A stretch of 64,000 bases of DNA from Salinarimonas ramus (GTDB taxonomy: Bacteria; Pseudomonadota; Alphaproteobacteria; Rhizobiales; Beijerinckiaceae), in assembly GCF_014645695.1 (NCBI RefSeq), contig NZ_BMMF01000003.1, positions 248,001 to 312,000 of the forward strand, read 5' to 3'. Position 1 is the first letter of the stretch. Every line of letters begins with the position of its first letter. The position numbers and the translations under genes are program-made. Positions 40,262 to 49,281 of this stretch are shown one piece after another. The notes beneath the pieces are model-generated. The model did no database searches. It was not told where the DNA came from and worked only from the letters and a program-made list of their open reading frames with translations.

Positions 40262-40276
40262 GTTCCATCTTCGTTC
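40262..40276. promoter_or_regulatory. LexA (SOS) operator, GTTC-N7-GTTC
   Basis: The direct repeat GTTC-CATCTTC-GTTC exactly matches the LexA box established for alphaproteobacteria (GTTCN7GTTC). Further GTTC half-sites occur at 40252 and 40286. It lies in the space between lolD (which ends at 40412, pointing towards it) and the 45-residue gene, and so can only serve the latter and genes downstream of it. Confidence 0.75.
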
Positions 40277-40411
40277 GGAACAAAAGTTCTCTTTTCGTAC
40301 GCCTTACCGTCAAGGTTAACGGACACGGAAGCACGACTTGTTCCGTCAGGCAGAAATCACCAGGTTCGATGTGTAGATAATGTGATCACACGGCGCGGCG
40401 CGTCGGCGCCC

Positions 40412-41191
40412 TCAGGCCCCGTCGAGGGCGAGCTCCACGACGCGGCCGTCGCGGATGGAGACGCAGCGGTCCATGCGCCGTGCGAGGTCGTAATTGTGCG
40501 TCGCGATCACCGCGGCGAGGCCCGACGCGCGCACCAGCGAGACCAGCGTCTGGAAGACGTGGGAGGAGGTGTGCGGATCGAGGTTGCCGGTCGGCTCGTC
40601 CGCCAGCAGCACCCGCGGGGCGTTGGCGACCGCACGGGCGATGGCGACGCGCTGCTGCTCGCCCCCGGAGAGCTCCGCCGGGCGATGCGTCAGCCGGTCT
40701 GCGAGACCCAGGAAGGCGAGGAGCTCGCTCGCCCGCGCCCGCGCCTCCGCCTTCGGCAGGCCGCGGATGATCTGCGGCATGACGACGTTCTCCAGCGCCG
40801 AGAATTCCGGCAGGAGATGGTGGAACTGGTAGACGAAGCCGATCTCCTCGCGCCGCAGCCGCGTGCGGCCCGTGTCGTCCATGTGCGCGGTGGGCGCGCC
40901 GCCGACATAGACCTCGCCCGCATCCGGGCGCTCGAGCAGGCCCGCCACGTGGAGCAGCGTCGACTTGCCCGTGCCGGACGGCGCGACGAGGGCGACGATC
41001 TCGCCGGGCCAGACCGCGAAGTCGACGCCGGTGAGGATCTCGAGGCGCCCCTCGCGCTGGGGGTACCAGCGCTCCACCTGCGAGAGGAAGAGCGCCGGCG
41101 CATCGGTCCCCGCGCCCGCGGCGTCGCCCGTCGTCGTGCCCTCTCCCGCGGCGTCCATGCTGTCGTCCATCGTGCTTCCAGAGCGGCTCAT
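40412..41191 (-). CDS. lolD: lipoprotein-releasing ABC transporter ATPase LolD
   Basis: A 259-residue ATPase that powers release of lipoproteins from the inner membrane to LolA. It has Walker [14 protein letters not shown]-loop [17 protein letters not shown] (the LolD-type FQ-to-YQ variant), signature [17 protein letters not shown] and Walker [13 protein letters not shown]. An acidic, alanine-rich N-terminal extension of about 30 residues is unusual. ATG 41191 overlaps the upstream lolC stop as ATGA, which decides this start over internal ATGs. Confidence 0.95.
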   Translation of the reverse strand: MSRSGSTMDDSMDAAGEGTTTGDAAGAGTDAPALFLSQVERWYPQREGRLEILTGVDFAVWPGEIVALVAPSGTGKSTLLHVAGLLERPDAGEVYVGGAPTAHMDDTGRTRLRREEIGFVYQFHHLLPEFSALENVVMPQIIRGLPKAEARARASELLAFLGLADRLTHRPAELSGGEQQRVAIARAVANAPRVLLADEPTGNLDPHTSSHVFQTLVSLVRASGLAAVIATHNYDLARRMDRCVSIRDGRVVELALDGA

Positions 41192-42456
41192 CCGTAGCGC
41201 AGCGCCTCGACGGGGTCGAGGCGCGCCGCCCGCCAGGACGGGTAGAGGGTCGCGAGCAGGGACAGGCCCATGGCCATGCCCAGCACGGCGCCGACCTCGG
41301 CCCAATCGATCTCGGCTGGGATCTCGGAGAGGAAGCGCACGGTGGGGTCCCAGAGCGTCTGGTTGGTGATCGTCGCGACGATGTTCTGGATCGCCTGGAT
41401 GTTGAGCGTGAACACGACGCCGAGCGCGAGGCCCGCGATCGTCCCCACGATGCCGATCGAGGCGCCGGTGATGAGGAAGACGCGCATCACAGAGCCGCGC
41501 GTCGCGCCCATCGTGCGCAGGATCGCGATGTCGGCGGACTTGTCCTTCACGAGCATGATCAGCCCCGACACGATGTTGAGCGCTGCCACCAGCACGATCA
41601 GCGTGAGGATGATGAACATGACGTTGCGCTCCACCTGGAGCGCGGAGAAGAAGCTCGAATTGCGCTGCGTCCAGTCGGTGAGGAACATCGGGCGCTGGAC
41701 CACGTCCTCGATGGCGGTGCGGGCCTCGAGCACGTCCTCGGGGTCGTCGAGGAAGACCTCCACGACGGAGACGTCGCCCGCGCGGTTGAAATAGGCCTGC
41801 GCCTCCTCGAGCGGCATGTAGACGAAGGCGGCATCGAACTCCGTCATGCCGACCTCGTAGATCGCGAGGATCGGATAGGCCTTGATGCGCGGCGCGGTGC
41901 CGAAGGGCGTGGCCGCGCCGCGCGGGGAGATGAGGGTCAGCGTGTCGCCGGGAAACAGCCCCAGCGAGCTCGCCAGCCGCGCGCCGATGGCGACGCCCTC
42001 CTCCTCCCCGAACGTGTCGAGCGACCCCTGGTTGACGTTTCGCGAAATCTGGTCGAGCCGGCGCAGGTCGTCGGGACGCACGCCGCGCACGAGCACGCCG
42101 CCGCCCTGCACGGTGGAGGAGGCGAAGGCCTGGCCCTCCACCGTCGGCACGGCGCGGATCACGCCGGGCAGGCCCTCCACCGCGTTCGCGACGTCGACGT
42201 AGTCGGTGAGCGGCATGTCGATGGGCGCGATGAAGACGTGGCCGTTCATGCCCACGATCTTCGAGAGCAGCTCGTTGCGAAAGCCGTTCATCACCGAGAG
42301 CACGATGATCAGCGTGGCGACGCCGAGCATGATGCCGATGAAGGAGAAGCCGGCGATGACCGAGACGAAGCCTTCCCGCCGCCGGGTGCGCAGGTAGCGC
42401 CCGGCGAGCATCCATTCGAAGCCCGAGAAGGGGCGCGTGCCGCCCGCGTCCGCCAT
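41188..42456 (-). CDS. lolC: lipoprotein-releasing transporter permease LolC/LolE
   Basis: A 422-residue permease of the LolCDE complex. The start [20 protein letters not shown] leads into the first membrane helix and is followed by a large periplasmic domain and three C-terminal helices (with [20 protein letters not shown], the FtsX-like coupling region). One fused-function permease, as here, normally forms a homodimer with LolD in alphaproteobacteria. It lies between proS and lolD, 14 bases after proS, in a conserved gene order. Confidence 0.95.
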   Translation of the reverse strand: MADAGGTRPFSGFEWMLAGRYLRTRRREGFVSVIAGFSFIGIMLGVATLIIVLSVMNGFRNELLSKIVGMNGHVFIAPIDMPLTDYVDVANAVEGLPGVIRAVPTVEGQAFASSTVQGGGVLVRGVRPDDLRRLDQISRNVNQGSLDTFGEEEGVAIGARLASSLGLFPGDTLTLISPRGAATPFGTAPRIKAYPILAIYEVGMTEFDAAFVYMPLEEAQAYFNRAGDVSVVEVFLDDPEDVLEARTAIEDVVQRPMFLTDWTQRNSSFFSALQVERNVMFIILTLIVLVAALNIVSGLIMLVKDKSADIAILRTMGATRGSVMRVFLITGASIGIVGTIAGLALGVVFTLNIQAIQNIVATITNQTLWDPTVRFLSEIPAEIDWAEVGAVLGMAMGLSLLATLYPSWRAARLDPVEALRYG

Positions 42457-42470
42457 CGCCCGCTCCGTTC

Positions 42471-43796
42471 TCAACGTCCCGTCAGCCGCGGGATCACGTC
42501 CGCGATCGCGAGGAGCTCGCGCTCGCCGGTGCGCCGGCGCTTGAGCTCGACCTTGCCCTCCGCGAGGCTTTTCGGCCCCACGATCACCTGCCACGGCAGG
42601 CCGATGAGGTCGGCGGCCGCGAACTTCGCGCCCGGGCGATCGTCCGTGTCGTCGTAGAGCACGGTGAGCCCCGCCGCCTGGAGATCGCGGTAGAGGCCCT
42701 CGCAAGCCGCATCGACCGCGGAATCGCCCGCCTTGAGGCTGAGCAGCGCCACGTCGAAGGGCGCGATCTCGTCGGGCCAGACGATCCCCGCCTCGTCGTG
42801 GCCCGCCTCGATGGCGGCGGCGGCGACACGGGAGGGACCGACGCCGTAGGAGCCCATGTGGACCGGATGCTCGCGCCCGTCGGGTCCGGTGACGACGGCG
42901 CGCATCGGCTCGGAATACTTCGTGCCGAAATAGAAGATGTGCCCGACCTCGATGCCGCGCGCGGCGACCTGCTTGTCGGCGGGGACCTGCGCCCATGCCG
43001 CCTCGTCGTGCTTCTCGTCGGTGGAGGCGTAGAGCGAGGTCCAGCGGTCGACGATGGTCTGCAGCCCGGCGACGTCCTCGAAATTCGTGTCCGCCGGCGG
43101 CGTGTCGAAGTCGAGATAGTCCGCGTGGCAGAACACCTCGCTCTCGCCGGTCTCGGCGAGGATGATGAACTCGTGGGAGAGGTTGCCGCCGATCGGCCCG
43201 GTATCGGCCTGCATCGGGATCGACTTCAGGCCGAGCCGCGCGAAGGTACGCAGGTAGGCCACGAACATGCGATTGTAGGCATGGCGCGCCGAGGCCTCGT
43301 CGAGGTCGAAGGAATAGGCGTCCTTCATCAGAAACTCGCGCGAGCGCATCGTGCCGAAGCGCGGGCGGATCTCGTCGCGGAACTTCCACTGGATATGGTA
43401 GAGGTTGAGCGGCAGGTCCTTGTAGGAGCGCACGTACGAGCGGAAGATGTCGGTGACCATCTCCTCGTTCGTCGGCCCGAAGAGCATGTCCCGGTCGTGC
43501 CGATCCTTGATGCGCAGCATCTCCGCGCCGTAGGCGTCGTAGCGCCCGCTCTCGCGCCAGAGGTCGGCGGACTGGATCGTCGGCATCAGGATCTCGACGG
43601 CGCCCGCGCGGTCCTGCTCCTCGCGCACGACGGCGCTGATCCGGTCGAGCACGCGCTTGCCGATCGGCAGCCAGGAGAAGATCCCGGCGGATTGCTGGCG
43701 GATCAGGCCGGCGCGCAGCATCAGGCGGTGGGAGACGATCTCCGCCTCGCGGGGCGTCTCCTTGAGGGTGGGCAGGAAGTAACGGGAAAGACGCAT
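42471..43796 (-). CDS. proS: prolyl-tRNA synthetase (short bacterial type)
   Basis: A 441-residue class II synthetase that charges tRNA-Pro. It has the start [20 protein letters not shown], motif 2 region ([20 protein letters not shown]) and motif 3 ([17 protein letters not shown]), with a C-terminal anticodon-binding domain. It lacks the 180-residue editing insertion between motifs 2 and 3, as is usual for alphaproteobacterial ProS of about 440 residues. The frame runs upstream to 44045, but ATG 43796 starts the conserved domain. First gene of proS-lolC-lolD. Confidence 0.97.
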   Translation of the reverse strand: MRLSRYFLPTLKETPREAEIVSHRLMLRAGLIRQQSAGIFSWLPIGKRVLDRISAVVREEQDRAGAVEILMPTIQSADLWRESGRYDAYGAEMLRIKDRHDRDMLFGPTNEEMVTDIFRSYVRSYKDLPLNLYHIQWKFRDEIRPRFGTMRSREFLMKDAYSFDLDEASARHAYNRMFVAYLRTFARLGLKSIPMQADTGPIGGNLSHEFIILAETGESEVFCHADYLDFDTPPADTNFEDVAGLQTIVDRWTSLYASTDEKHDEAAWAQVPADKQVAARGIEVGHIFYFGTKYSEPMRAVVTGPDGREHPVHMGSYGVGPSRVAAAAIEAGHDEAGIVWPDEIAPFDVALLSLKAGDSAVDAACEGLYRDLQAAGLTVLYDDTDDRPGAKFAAADLIGLPWQVIVGPKSLAEGKVELKRRRTGERELLAIADVIPRLTGR

Positions 43797-44000
43797 GTCG
43801 TCCTCGGGCGTGGGCGCTTCGCGCGCTCGCGGCCGGCTCCACCGACGCGAACGCGCGTGTCGCACACAATACGGATGAGACGCCGATGACAAGGGTTTCC
43901 GGCGCTTTTCGGGCGCCCTTGCACGGGAGATGGCGCTTCCGTGACCGGTGGCGCGGGAATACCCATCTGCGAAAAGTCCGAGCAGGGAGTGCACAAGGAC

Positions 44001-44029
44001 GTGACAAAGCGATAACGACGCGCTACAAC
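44001..44029 (+). promoter_or_regulatory. sigma-70-type promoter for a candidate small RNA
   Basis: GTGACA (44001-44006) and TACAAC (44024-44029) are separated by exactly 17 bases. The predicted start is near 44036, about 175 bases before a strong intrinsic terminator. No protein gene in between uses this orientation. Confidence 0.5.
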
Positions 44030-44035
44030 GCGTCC

Positions 44036-44210
44036 ACCAAGACACGCGTTCTCGACGTGTTCGAGGGGTGCGGCCCTAAGTCTGGGAGGAAACGAGGCAC
44101 AAGCCCGCGGGCGACACAGCTCATCGGGCGGCGGTTCGCCAGAGACCGGCCAAAATCTCGAAAACGAGAGATCCTACACGAGCAAGGCGAGAGCCTTGCT
44201 TTTTTCTTTT
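44036..44210 (+). ncRNA. candidate stand-alone small RNA (about 175 nt)
   Basis: Between the promoter at 44001-44029 and the terminator at 44181-44210 the plus strand can form several hairpins: CTCGA-CGTGT-TCGAG, GGCGGTTCGCC, TCTCG-AAAA-CGAGA (44156-44169), and the terminator stem. The stretch CTAAGTCTGGGAGGAAACGA is purine-rich and could pair with or mimic a ribosome site. No credible open frame fits. It does not match 6S, SRP or RNase P cores that I could recognise. It overlaps antisense the last 37 bases of the truncated gene at 44174-44764. The 5' end is inferred. Confidence 0.5.
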
Positions 44211-44764
44211 GTGGCCCAGCCTGCGCAGCCGCCCTCCTCGCGGGCCTGCAGGTTGCCGCAGGAAAGAACGACCCTGTCCGCGCGGATGGCGAGCGCCGTG
44301 TCGGTGCTCACGACGACGCGGCCCTCGGGGGTCGGCTCCAGATCGGTCGCCTCCGCCGTCACGGGCACGAGGGTGCCGCCGATGCGCATGAGCTCGCCGG
44401 CGAGCTCGCCCATCATGCATTCGAGGTAGAGCCCGAAGAGCGGGCGCGGCACGAACGTGTCCGCCTCGACGACGAGCCCGGGGAATTCGTGACGCCAGGC
44501 GGCCTCGTTCGCCTGCAGCCAGGCGAAGAAGTGGCCCGGCCGCTGCGGGAAGGGCGTGATGAAGCCCGCGCGCGTGTTGAGGAGGTTCGACGCGAGGTCG
44601 TCCTCGTAGGCGAGCCCGCGCCCGCGCAGGCGGCGGGTCTCGATCAAGTAGACGACGAGGCGCGGACAGCGGGGCTCGGCTCTGGCCTCGTCGACGAGGG
44701 CCTGGAGCAAGGACACGGCCGTCGCCCCGGCGCCGATGATGGCGATCACGCATTCTTTCATCAT
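44174..44764 (-). pseudogene. truncated FAD/NAD(P)-binding protein (N-terminal part only)
   Basis: A 196-residue open frame whose start (VIAIIGAGATAVSLLQALVD) is the dinucleotide-binding fold of the FAD-NAD(P)-binding family (NAD_binding_9 type), continuing with YEDDLASNLLNTRAGFITPF. Family members are usually above 450 residues. Here the conserved sequence stops near LSCGNLQAREEGG, and the final dozen codons are simply read through the small-RNA terminator in antisense. ATG 44764 has GGAGGG directly ahead. I regard it as a remnant left by a deletion or rearrangement; a short functional protein is less likely. Confidence 0.65.
44181..44210 (+). terminator. strong intrinsic terminator
   Basis: An 8-bp stem (AGCAAGGC / GCCTTGCT) with a GAGA tetraloop is directly followed by TTTTTCTTTT. 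This is one of the clearest Rho-independent terminators in the window and reads on the plus strand, where no protein gene precedes it. Confidence 0.85.
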
Positions 44765-44889
44765 ACCCTCCTTGGTTGACGAGGGATTGAAACCCGAGGC
44801 GGTACGTAAAACAACTGATGATGATCTTATTCCGTTCATAAGCGGTAGGCATTTCGCTACGGAATCAGACCTCTATCCGGAAAAGCGCG

Positions 44890-44914
44890 AAGCGGCCGGC
44901 GATGCCGACCGCTT
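44890..44914 (-). terminator. hairpin downstream of the CoA-transferase gene
   Basis: The arms AAGCGGCCGG (44890-44899) and CCGACCGCTT (44905-44914) pair with one mismatch. On the minus strand the hairpin is followed after a few bases by CTTTT, 35 bases past the stop of the CoA-transferase gene, as expected for its terminator. Confidence 0.5.
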
Positions 44915-44948
44915 CTGCCTAACTATACGTTGCTTGAAATCTGCCGGA

Positions 44949-46469
44949 TCAGTGGAAGAGATCCGCATCCATCGGTTTCAGCTCTTCGCCGATGACGATG
45001 CCGGCCTCGATCTGCTCGACCACGTCGCGGCCGACGTCGATCCCCGGTGCCACCTCGGTGAGCCGCAGGCAACCCTGCACGAGCTCGAACACCGCGCGCT
45101 CCGTGACGAAGGTCACGCGGCGCCCGTCCGCCTCGGCGAGCGGGCCGTTGAAGCTGATGGTCGAGAGCCGCCGCAGGAGCTTGCGCGTCCGCCCCTCCGC
45201 ACGCACCCGCAACCGGCCGCCGCCGGCCTCGACGTCGAGCCCCTCGGCGGTGAGGGATCCGCAGAAGACGACGCGCTTGGCGGCGCCCGAGATGTTGGCG
45301 AAGCCGCCGATGCCGGGCATGCGGCCTTGGAAGCGGCTGACGTTGACGTTGCCGCGGCTGTCGGCTTCGGCGAAGCCGAGGAAGGCCACGTCGATGCCGC
45401 CGCCGTCGTAGAGATCGAAGAGCGCGGCCTGGTCGATCTTCGCCTGCGGGTTCGCCGCCGCGCCGAAGGAGAGCCCCGAGGCCGGCACCCCGCCGAACTG
45501 GCCGGATTCCACCGTCAGCGTGAAGTCGCGCAGGCCCGCCTGCTCGGCCGCGCGGCCGATCTCGGCCGGGATGCCGATCCCGAGATTGACGATGGCGCCG
45601 GGATGGTGCGCGAGCTCGCGCGCGGCGCGCCGGGAGACGATGCGCCGCACGAGGGGCGAGAGCGGCGGCTCGCCGTCGGGCGCAGCCGTATCCGCACCGA
45701 CATAGGCCGGGTTGAAGGCTTCCGCCCAGGTCTGCATGTGGTCCTCGGGCTCGGCCACGACCACGTAGTCGACGAGGCAGCCGGGGACGGAGACCGCGTG
45801 CGGGTCGAGCCGGGCTCGCGTCAGCTCCGCCACCTGCGCGATGACGATCCCGCCCGCATTGTGCGCCGCCTGGGCCTGGGAGAGGGCGTCCTGGAAGGAG
45901 ACCTCGCGGTCCATGGAGATGTTGCCGTTGGCGTCGGCGCGGGTGCCGCGGATGATCGCGACGTCCGCCTTCAGCGCGGGATAGAGCAGATAGGGCCGCC
46001 CCTGCATGCGGGTCTTCTGCACGAGGCCCGGCTCGGCGCGAGCGTTCATGCGCCCGCCTTCCTGGTCCGGATCGACGAAGGTCTCGAGCCCGACCCGCGA
46101 GGCGATGCCCGGAAGGCGCGCCGCCATGGCGCGGAAGAGATGGCTCACCACGCCCTGCGGCCAATTGTGCGCCTCGATGGCCTCGGCCTCGGCCGGGCGG
46201 CCGAGCTTCGGAGCGAAGCCCCAGAAGCCGCCGATGGCGCGCGCGACGAGGCCCTCCTGGGCGAGGTGGTTGAGGCCCCGCTCGCCCCGGTCCCCCGGCC
46301 CCGCCGCGAAGAGCAGGGTGAGGTTCCGGGGCCGGCCCTCGGCGCGGAAGCGCGCGCCCAGCGCCTTGAGGACGGCTTCCGGGTTGCCGCAGCACCCGAA
46401 GCCCCCGGGGATGACCGTCGCCCCGTCGGGGACGAGGCCGGCTGCTTGCGTCGCGGTCACGATGCGCAT
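44949..46469 (-). CDS. acyl-CoA:acid CoA-transferase (family I)
   Basis: A 506-residue fused alpha-beta CoA-transferase of the propionate/acetate CoA-transferase (YdiF/Pct) type. It transfers CoA between an acyl-CoA and a free acid through a glutamyl-CoA intermediate; the catalytic glutamate is likely that in LTVESGQFGGVPASG. The alpha half has GATVIPGGFGCCGNPEAVL and the beta half AIVNLGIGIPAEIG. The acids used are not known. It is 29 bases after a cupin gene in the same direction. Confidence 0.9.
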   Translation of the reverse strand: MRIVTATQAAGLVPDGATVIPGGFGCCGNPEAVLKALGARFRAEGRPRNLTLLFAAGPGDRGERGLNHLAQEGLVARAIGGFWGFAPKLGRPAEAEAIEAHNWPQGVVSHLFRAMAARLPGIASRVGLETFVDPDQEGGRMNARAEPGLVQKTRMQGRPYLLYPALKADVAIIRGTRADANGNISMDREVSFQDALSQAQAAHNAGGIVIAQVAELTRARLDPHAVSVPGCLVDYVVVAEPEDHMQTWAEAFNPAYVGADTAAPDGEPPLSPLVRRIVSRRAARELAHHPGAIVNLGIGIPAEIGRAAEQAGLRDFTLTVESGQFGGVPASGLSFGAAANPQAKIDQAALFDLYDGGGIDVAFLGFAEADSRGNVNVSRFQGRMPGIGGFANISGAAKRVVFCGSLTAEGLDVEAGGGRLRVRAEGRTRKLLRRLSTISFNGPLAEADGRRVTFVTERAVFELVQGCLRLTEVAPGIDVGRDVVEQIEAGIVIGEELKPMDADLFH

Positions 46470-46498
46470 GGTCTCGCCCCCTCTTCTCGCTCGATGCT

Positions 46499-46951
46499 TC
46501 AGTGCGCCGCGACGAGCGCGTTGGTGTCGACGGCGGGCAGCGTGCGCGCCGCGGCCTCCTTCTCGGCCGCATGCTTCTCCGCGGCGTGCTTGGCGAGCAG
46601 CACCGGCTGCTCCCAGATCACGAGGAAGGTGCAGCCCTTCTCCGAGCCGAGCGCGTGGCTGGAGCCGGGCGGGCAGATCTCGAGGGTACCCGCCGGGTGG
46701 CGTCCGGCATCGTTGATGAGCTCGCCCTCGATGACGAAGATCAGCTCGTAGCCGGGATGGATGTGACGCTGGACCTTCGCGCCGGGACGGTAGCGGACGA
46801 TGGCCGCCGCGGGGCCGACGGGGCCCGTGTCCGTCGTGTCGTAGAGGCGGTGGATCTCGACGCCTTCGCGGCCGGGCTGGTCGTAGGTCTCGAAGACGAG
46901 GTGGTCGAGGCCGCCGGAGAGGACGTCGGAGATGATCTGGGGACCGCGCAT
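46499..46951 (-). CDS. cupin-domain protein
   Basis: A 150-residue single cupin. The first motif is RYRPGAKVQRHIHPGYELIF and the second GTLEICPPGSSHALGSEKG, with histidines and a glutamate in metal-binding positions. It resembles ChrR-like anti-sigma or catabolic cupins; no sigma factor is adjacent. The tail has a short repeat (KHAAEKHAAEKEAAA). ATG 46951 has GGAG seven to ten bases upstream; the frame upstream of it lacks a ribosome site. Likely a small enzyme or sensor of the CoA-transferase pathway. Confidence 0.85.
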   Translation of the reverse strand: MRGPQIISDVLSGGLDHLVFETYDQPGREGVEIHRLYDTTDTGPVGPAAAIVRYRPGAKVQRHIHPGYELIFVIEGELINDAGRHPAGTLEICPPGSSHALGSEKGCTFLVIWEQPVLLAKHAAEKHAAEKEAAARTLPAVDTNALVAAH

Positions 46952-47111
46952 GGGAATGCTCCTTCTGGATGTCGCGGGACGCGCTGCGGCGCCCTGCGGG
47001 GGTCTCATCGATGGGCTGGATGGAATCATCGGGTTCGGGGTGGAGGAGCCCCGGGATCGGGGCGCCTCCTTACGCTCGACACGTGGTGGGCAGCGTGAGG
47101 CGGGGTCCGCC

Positions 47112-48083
47112 TCAGGCGACCGGGCGGGGCGCCACGGCGGGCGTCATGTCGGGCTCGGGCGTGGGCATGGCGACCTTCGGCGCGGCAGCCTTCGGCATCG
47201 GCCGGTTGGCGAGCCACACGCCGAGCGAGGCGAGGCCGAAGCCGACCATAGCGAGCGGGGTGGGGATCTCGCCGAGCATGGCGGAGGCCATGATCTGGGT
47301 GACCGGCGGGATCAGGAAGAAGAGGCTCGCGACCTTGGTCGCCTCGCCGCAGCGGATCATGAGGTAGAGCAGCATGAGCGCGCCGATGGAATTCATCACG
47401 GCGAGCCACACGACGGAGGCGATGAAGGTCGGCGTCCAGTCGATGACCATGCTCTCGGTGAACCAGGCGGCGCCGAGCATGACGACCGCGCCGATCGTCA
47501 TCTGCACGAAGCCGGTGGTGCGCAGGTCGAACCCGCCGCAGAACTTCTTCTGGTAGAGCGTGCCGGCGGTGATGCCGAACAGTGCGGCCAGCGTATAGGC
47601 GTAGCCGCCCAGCGCGGCCATGCCGACGCCGACCTTCTCGTAGAGCACGAAGACGACGCCGAGGAGGCCGAGCGCGAGCCCGATCCACTGCCGCCAGCCC
47701 ACGCGCTCGCCCAGCAGCGGGCCGGCGAGGAGACCGACGACGACGGGCATGAGCCCGACGATGAGGGCAGATTGCCCGGCGGGCACGCCGGCCTTCATGC
47801 CGGCGTAGAGGCCGCCGAACTGCAGGGCCTGCATGAAGAAGCCCACAACGGCCATGTGCCCGAGCTGGCTGAGGTTCGACGGCATCGGCGTGCGGGTCGC
47901 CAAGGCGAAGCCGAGCATGATGAGGCCCGCCAGCGCGAAGCGCAGGAAGGTCATGGTGAAGGGCTCGGCATAGAGGATGCCGATGGCGCCGCCGATGTAG
48001 CCGGAGCTCCAAAGGACGATGAAGATCATCGGCAAGGAGGAGGCCTGCATCGAGGCCATGCTTGGTGTCGCGTGCGATTTCAC
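47112..48083 (-). CDS. EamA/DMT family transporter
   Basis: A 323-residue inner-membrane transporter with ten predicted helices in two EamA repeats (start MIFIVLWSSGYIGGAIGI; second repeat YAYTLAALFGITAGTLYQ). Family members export amino acids, purines or other metabolites. GTG 48083, with GGGAG eight to twelve bases upstream, is chosen over ATG 48059. An alanine-proline tail ends the protein. The divergent LysR gene is its probable regulator. Confidence 0.88.
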   Translation of the reverse strand: MKSHATPSMASMQASSLPMIFIVLWSSGYIGGAIGILYAEPFTMTFLRFALAGLIMLGFALATRTPMPSNLSQLGHMAVVGFFMQALQFGGLYAGMKAGVPAGQSALIVGLMPVVVGLLAGPLLGERVGWRQWIGLALGLLGVVFVLYEKVGVGMAALGGYAYTLAALFGITAGTLYQKKFCGGFDLRTTGFVQMTIGAVVMLGAAWFTESMVIDWTPTFIASVVWLAVMNSIGALMLLYLMIRCGEATKVASLFFLIPPVTQIMASAMLGEIPTPLAMVGFGLASLGVWLANRPMPKAAAPKVAMPTPEPDMTPAVAPRPVA

Positions 48084-48216
48084 GGCTCGTCTCCCGTTTT
48101 TCGATGGGTGGAGCCTGCGCCCGAGCCGAGGAATTCGAAAACGAGTTCTCCCTATTCGTGACATGCCTCGCGCTTATCGTTTTCCCGTCGAGCCGACTAC
48201 GCGCTTTCCCCTATTG

Positions 48217-48245
48217 TTGACGCGGTGCCTGCGACCATGTGTCAT
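48217..48245 (+). promoter_or_regulatory. possible promoter of the LysR gene
   Basis: TTGACG (48217-48222) and TGTCAT (48240-48245) are 17 bases apart and point to the LysR gene starting at 48292. The -10 match is weak. LysR genes usually share this space with the divergent target, but no clear T-N11-A site was picked out. Confidence 0.3.
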
Positions 48246-48291
48246 GCGTGACGGAAAAACCTTCCGTTGAATCGGTCCGGAGGCGGCCGCC

Positions 48292-49260
48292 ATGCGTCGG
48301 GTCAACATCGACACCCAGCTCCTGCGCAGCTTCGTCGCGGTGGTCGAGACGGGCGGCTTCGCCCGCGCCGCCGACACGCTCGCGATCACGCAGCCTGCGA
48401 TGAGCCAGCAGATGAAGCGGCTGGAGGAGACGCTTGGGCGCCCGCTCTTCCGGCGCGAGGGGCGCAGCCTCGTCCTCACCGCGCAGGGCGAGCTGCTGCT
48501 CGGCTACGCCCGACGCATGCTCGAGCTCAACGACGACCTCTATCGCCGCTTCGTCGAGGAGGAGCCGCGCGAGATCGTCAATCTCGGCATGCCCGAGCAT
48601 TTCTCGGAGGCGCTGCTGCCCCTCGTCATCGCGGCGGTGCACGAGCGCTATCCGAACGTCCAGCTCGTGGTGAAGGTCGGCCGCAGCCAGTCCCTGGCCG
48701 AGCAGGTCGACGACGGGCGCCTCCATCTCGCGCTCCTCGTGGGCGAGCCCCTGGAGGGTCCGGGAACGACGCGCCTGCAGGTGGCGCCGCTCGCCTGGTT
48801 CGGCGCGGAGGCCAGCGAGACCGACAACCGACGCACAGCCGTCGACGAGAACCTGCCGCTCGTGCTCTTCCGCGCACCCTGCGGCATCCGCCAGCTCGCG
48901 GTCGCGGCGCTGGAGCGCGACGCGGTGCCGTGGCGTTGCGTGCACGAGAGCGAGGATCTCTCGGCGTTGCGCGCGGCCGTGCGCGTCAATCTCGGGCTGA
49001 CCGTGCTGCCGAATTTCCAGGCCTATGCGGGTATTCGCCCGCTGACGGACGTCGCCGGCCTGCCGCCGCTTCCCGACATCGCGGTGTCGCTACGCCGGCG
49101 CCCGAGCTGGCGCCCGCGCTCGGCCCAGGGCCTCGACGCGCTCGTCGTCGAGCTGTGGGACGCCTTCCGCTCGAGCCCGGCGGCACCGATCCCGCAGCCG
49201 CCGGCGATCGCCGCACCGGTGACCATCGCGGCGCCGGCGGCGATCGGCCTCGCCCATTGA
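48292..49260 (+). CDS. LysR-type transcription regulator (LrhA/HexA-like)
   Basis: A 322-residue regulator with an N-terminal winged helix-turn-helix (LLRSFVAVVETGGFARAADT, then AITQPAMSQQMKRLEETLG) and a periplasmic-binding-like effector domain (from about 90). The beginning NIDTQLLRSFVAVVE resembles the LrhA/HexA subgroup. It diverges from the EamA transporter gene and likely regulates it along with the cupin and CoA-transferase genes. The C-terminal 30 residues are an alanine-proline-rich tail. The effector is not known. Confidence 0.9.
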   Translation: MRRVNIDTQLLRSFVAVVETGGFARAADTLAITQPAMSQQMKRLEETLGRPLFRREGRSLVLTAQGELLLGYARRMLELNDDLYRRFVEEEPREIVNLGMPEHFSEALLPLVIAAVHERYPNVQLVVKVGRSQSLAEQVDDGRLHLALLVGEPLEGPGTTRLQVAPLAWFGAEASETDNRRTAVDENLPLVLFRAPCGIRQLAVAALERDAVPWRCVHESEDLSALRAAVRVNLGLTVLPNFQAYAGIRPLTDVAGLPPLPDIAVSLRRRPSWRPRSAQGLDALVVELWDAFRSSPAAPIPQPPAIAAPVTIAAPAAIGLAH

Positions 49261-49281
49261 GGCGGCTCACGCGCCTCGGCT

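Noticed and set aside
43886-44779. 297-codon plus-strand open frame covering the small-RNA locus
   Set aside because: It runs straight through a strong intrinsic terminator and then antisense to the truncated gene; composition is not coding-like.
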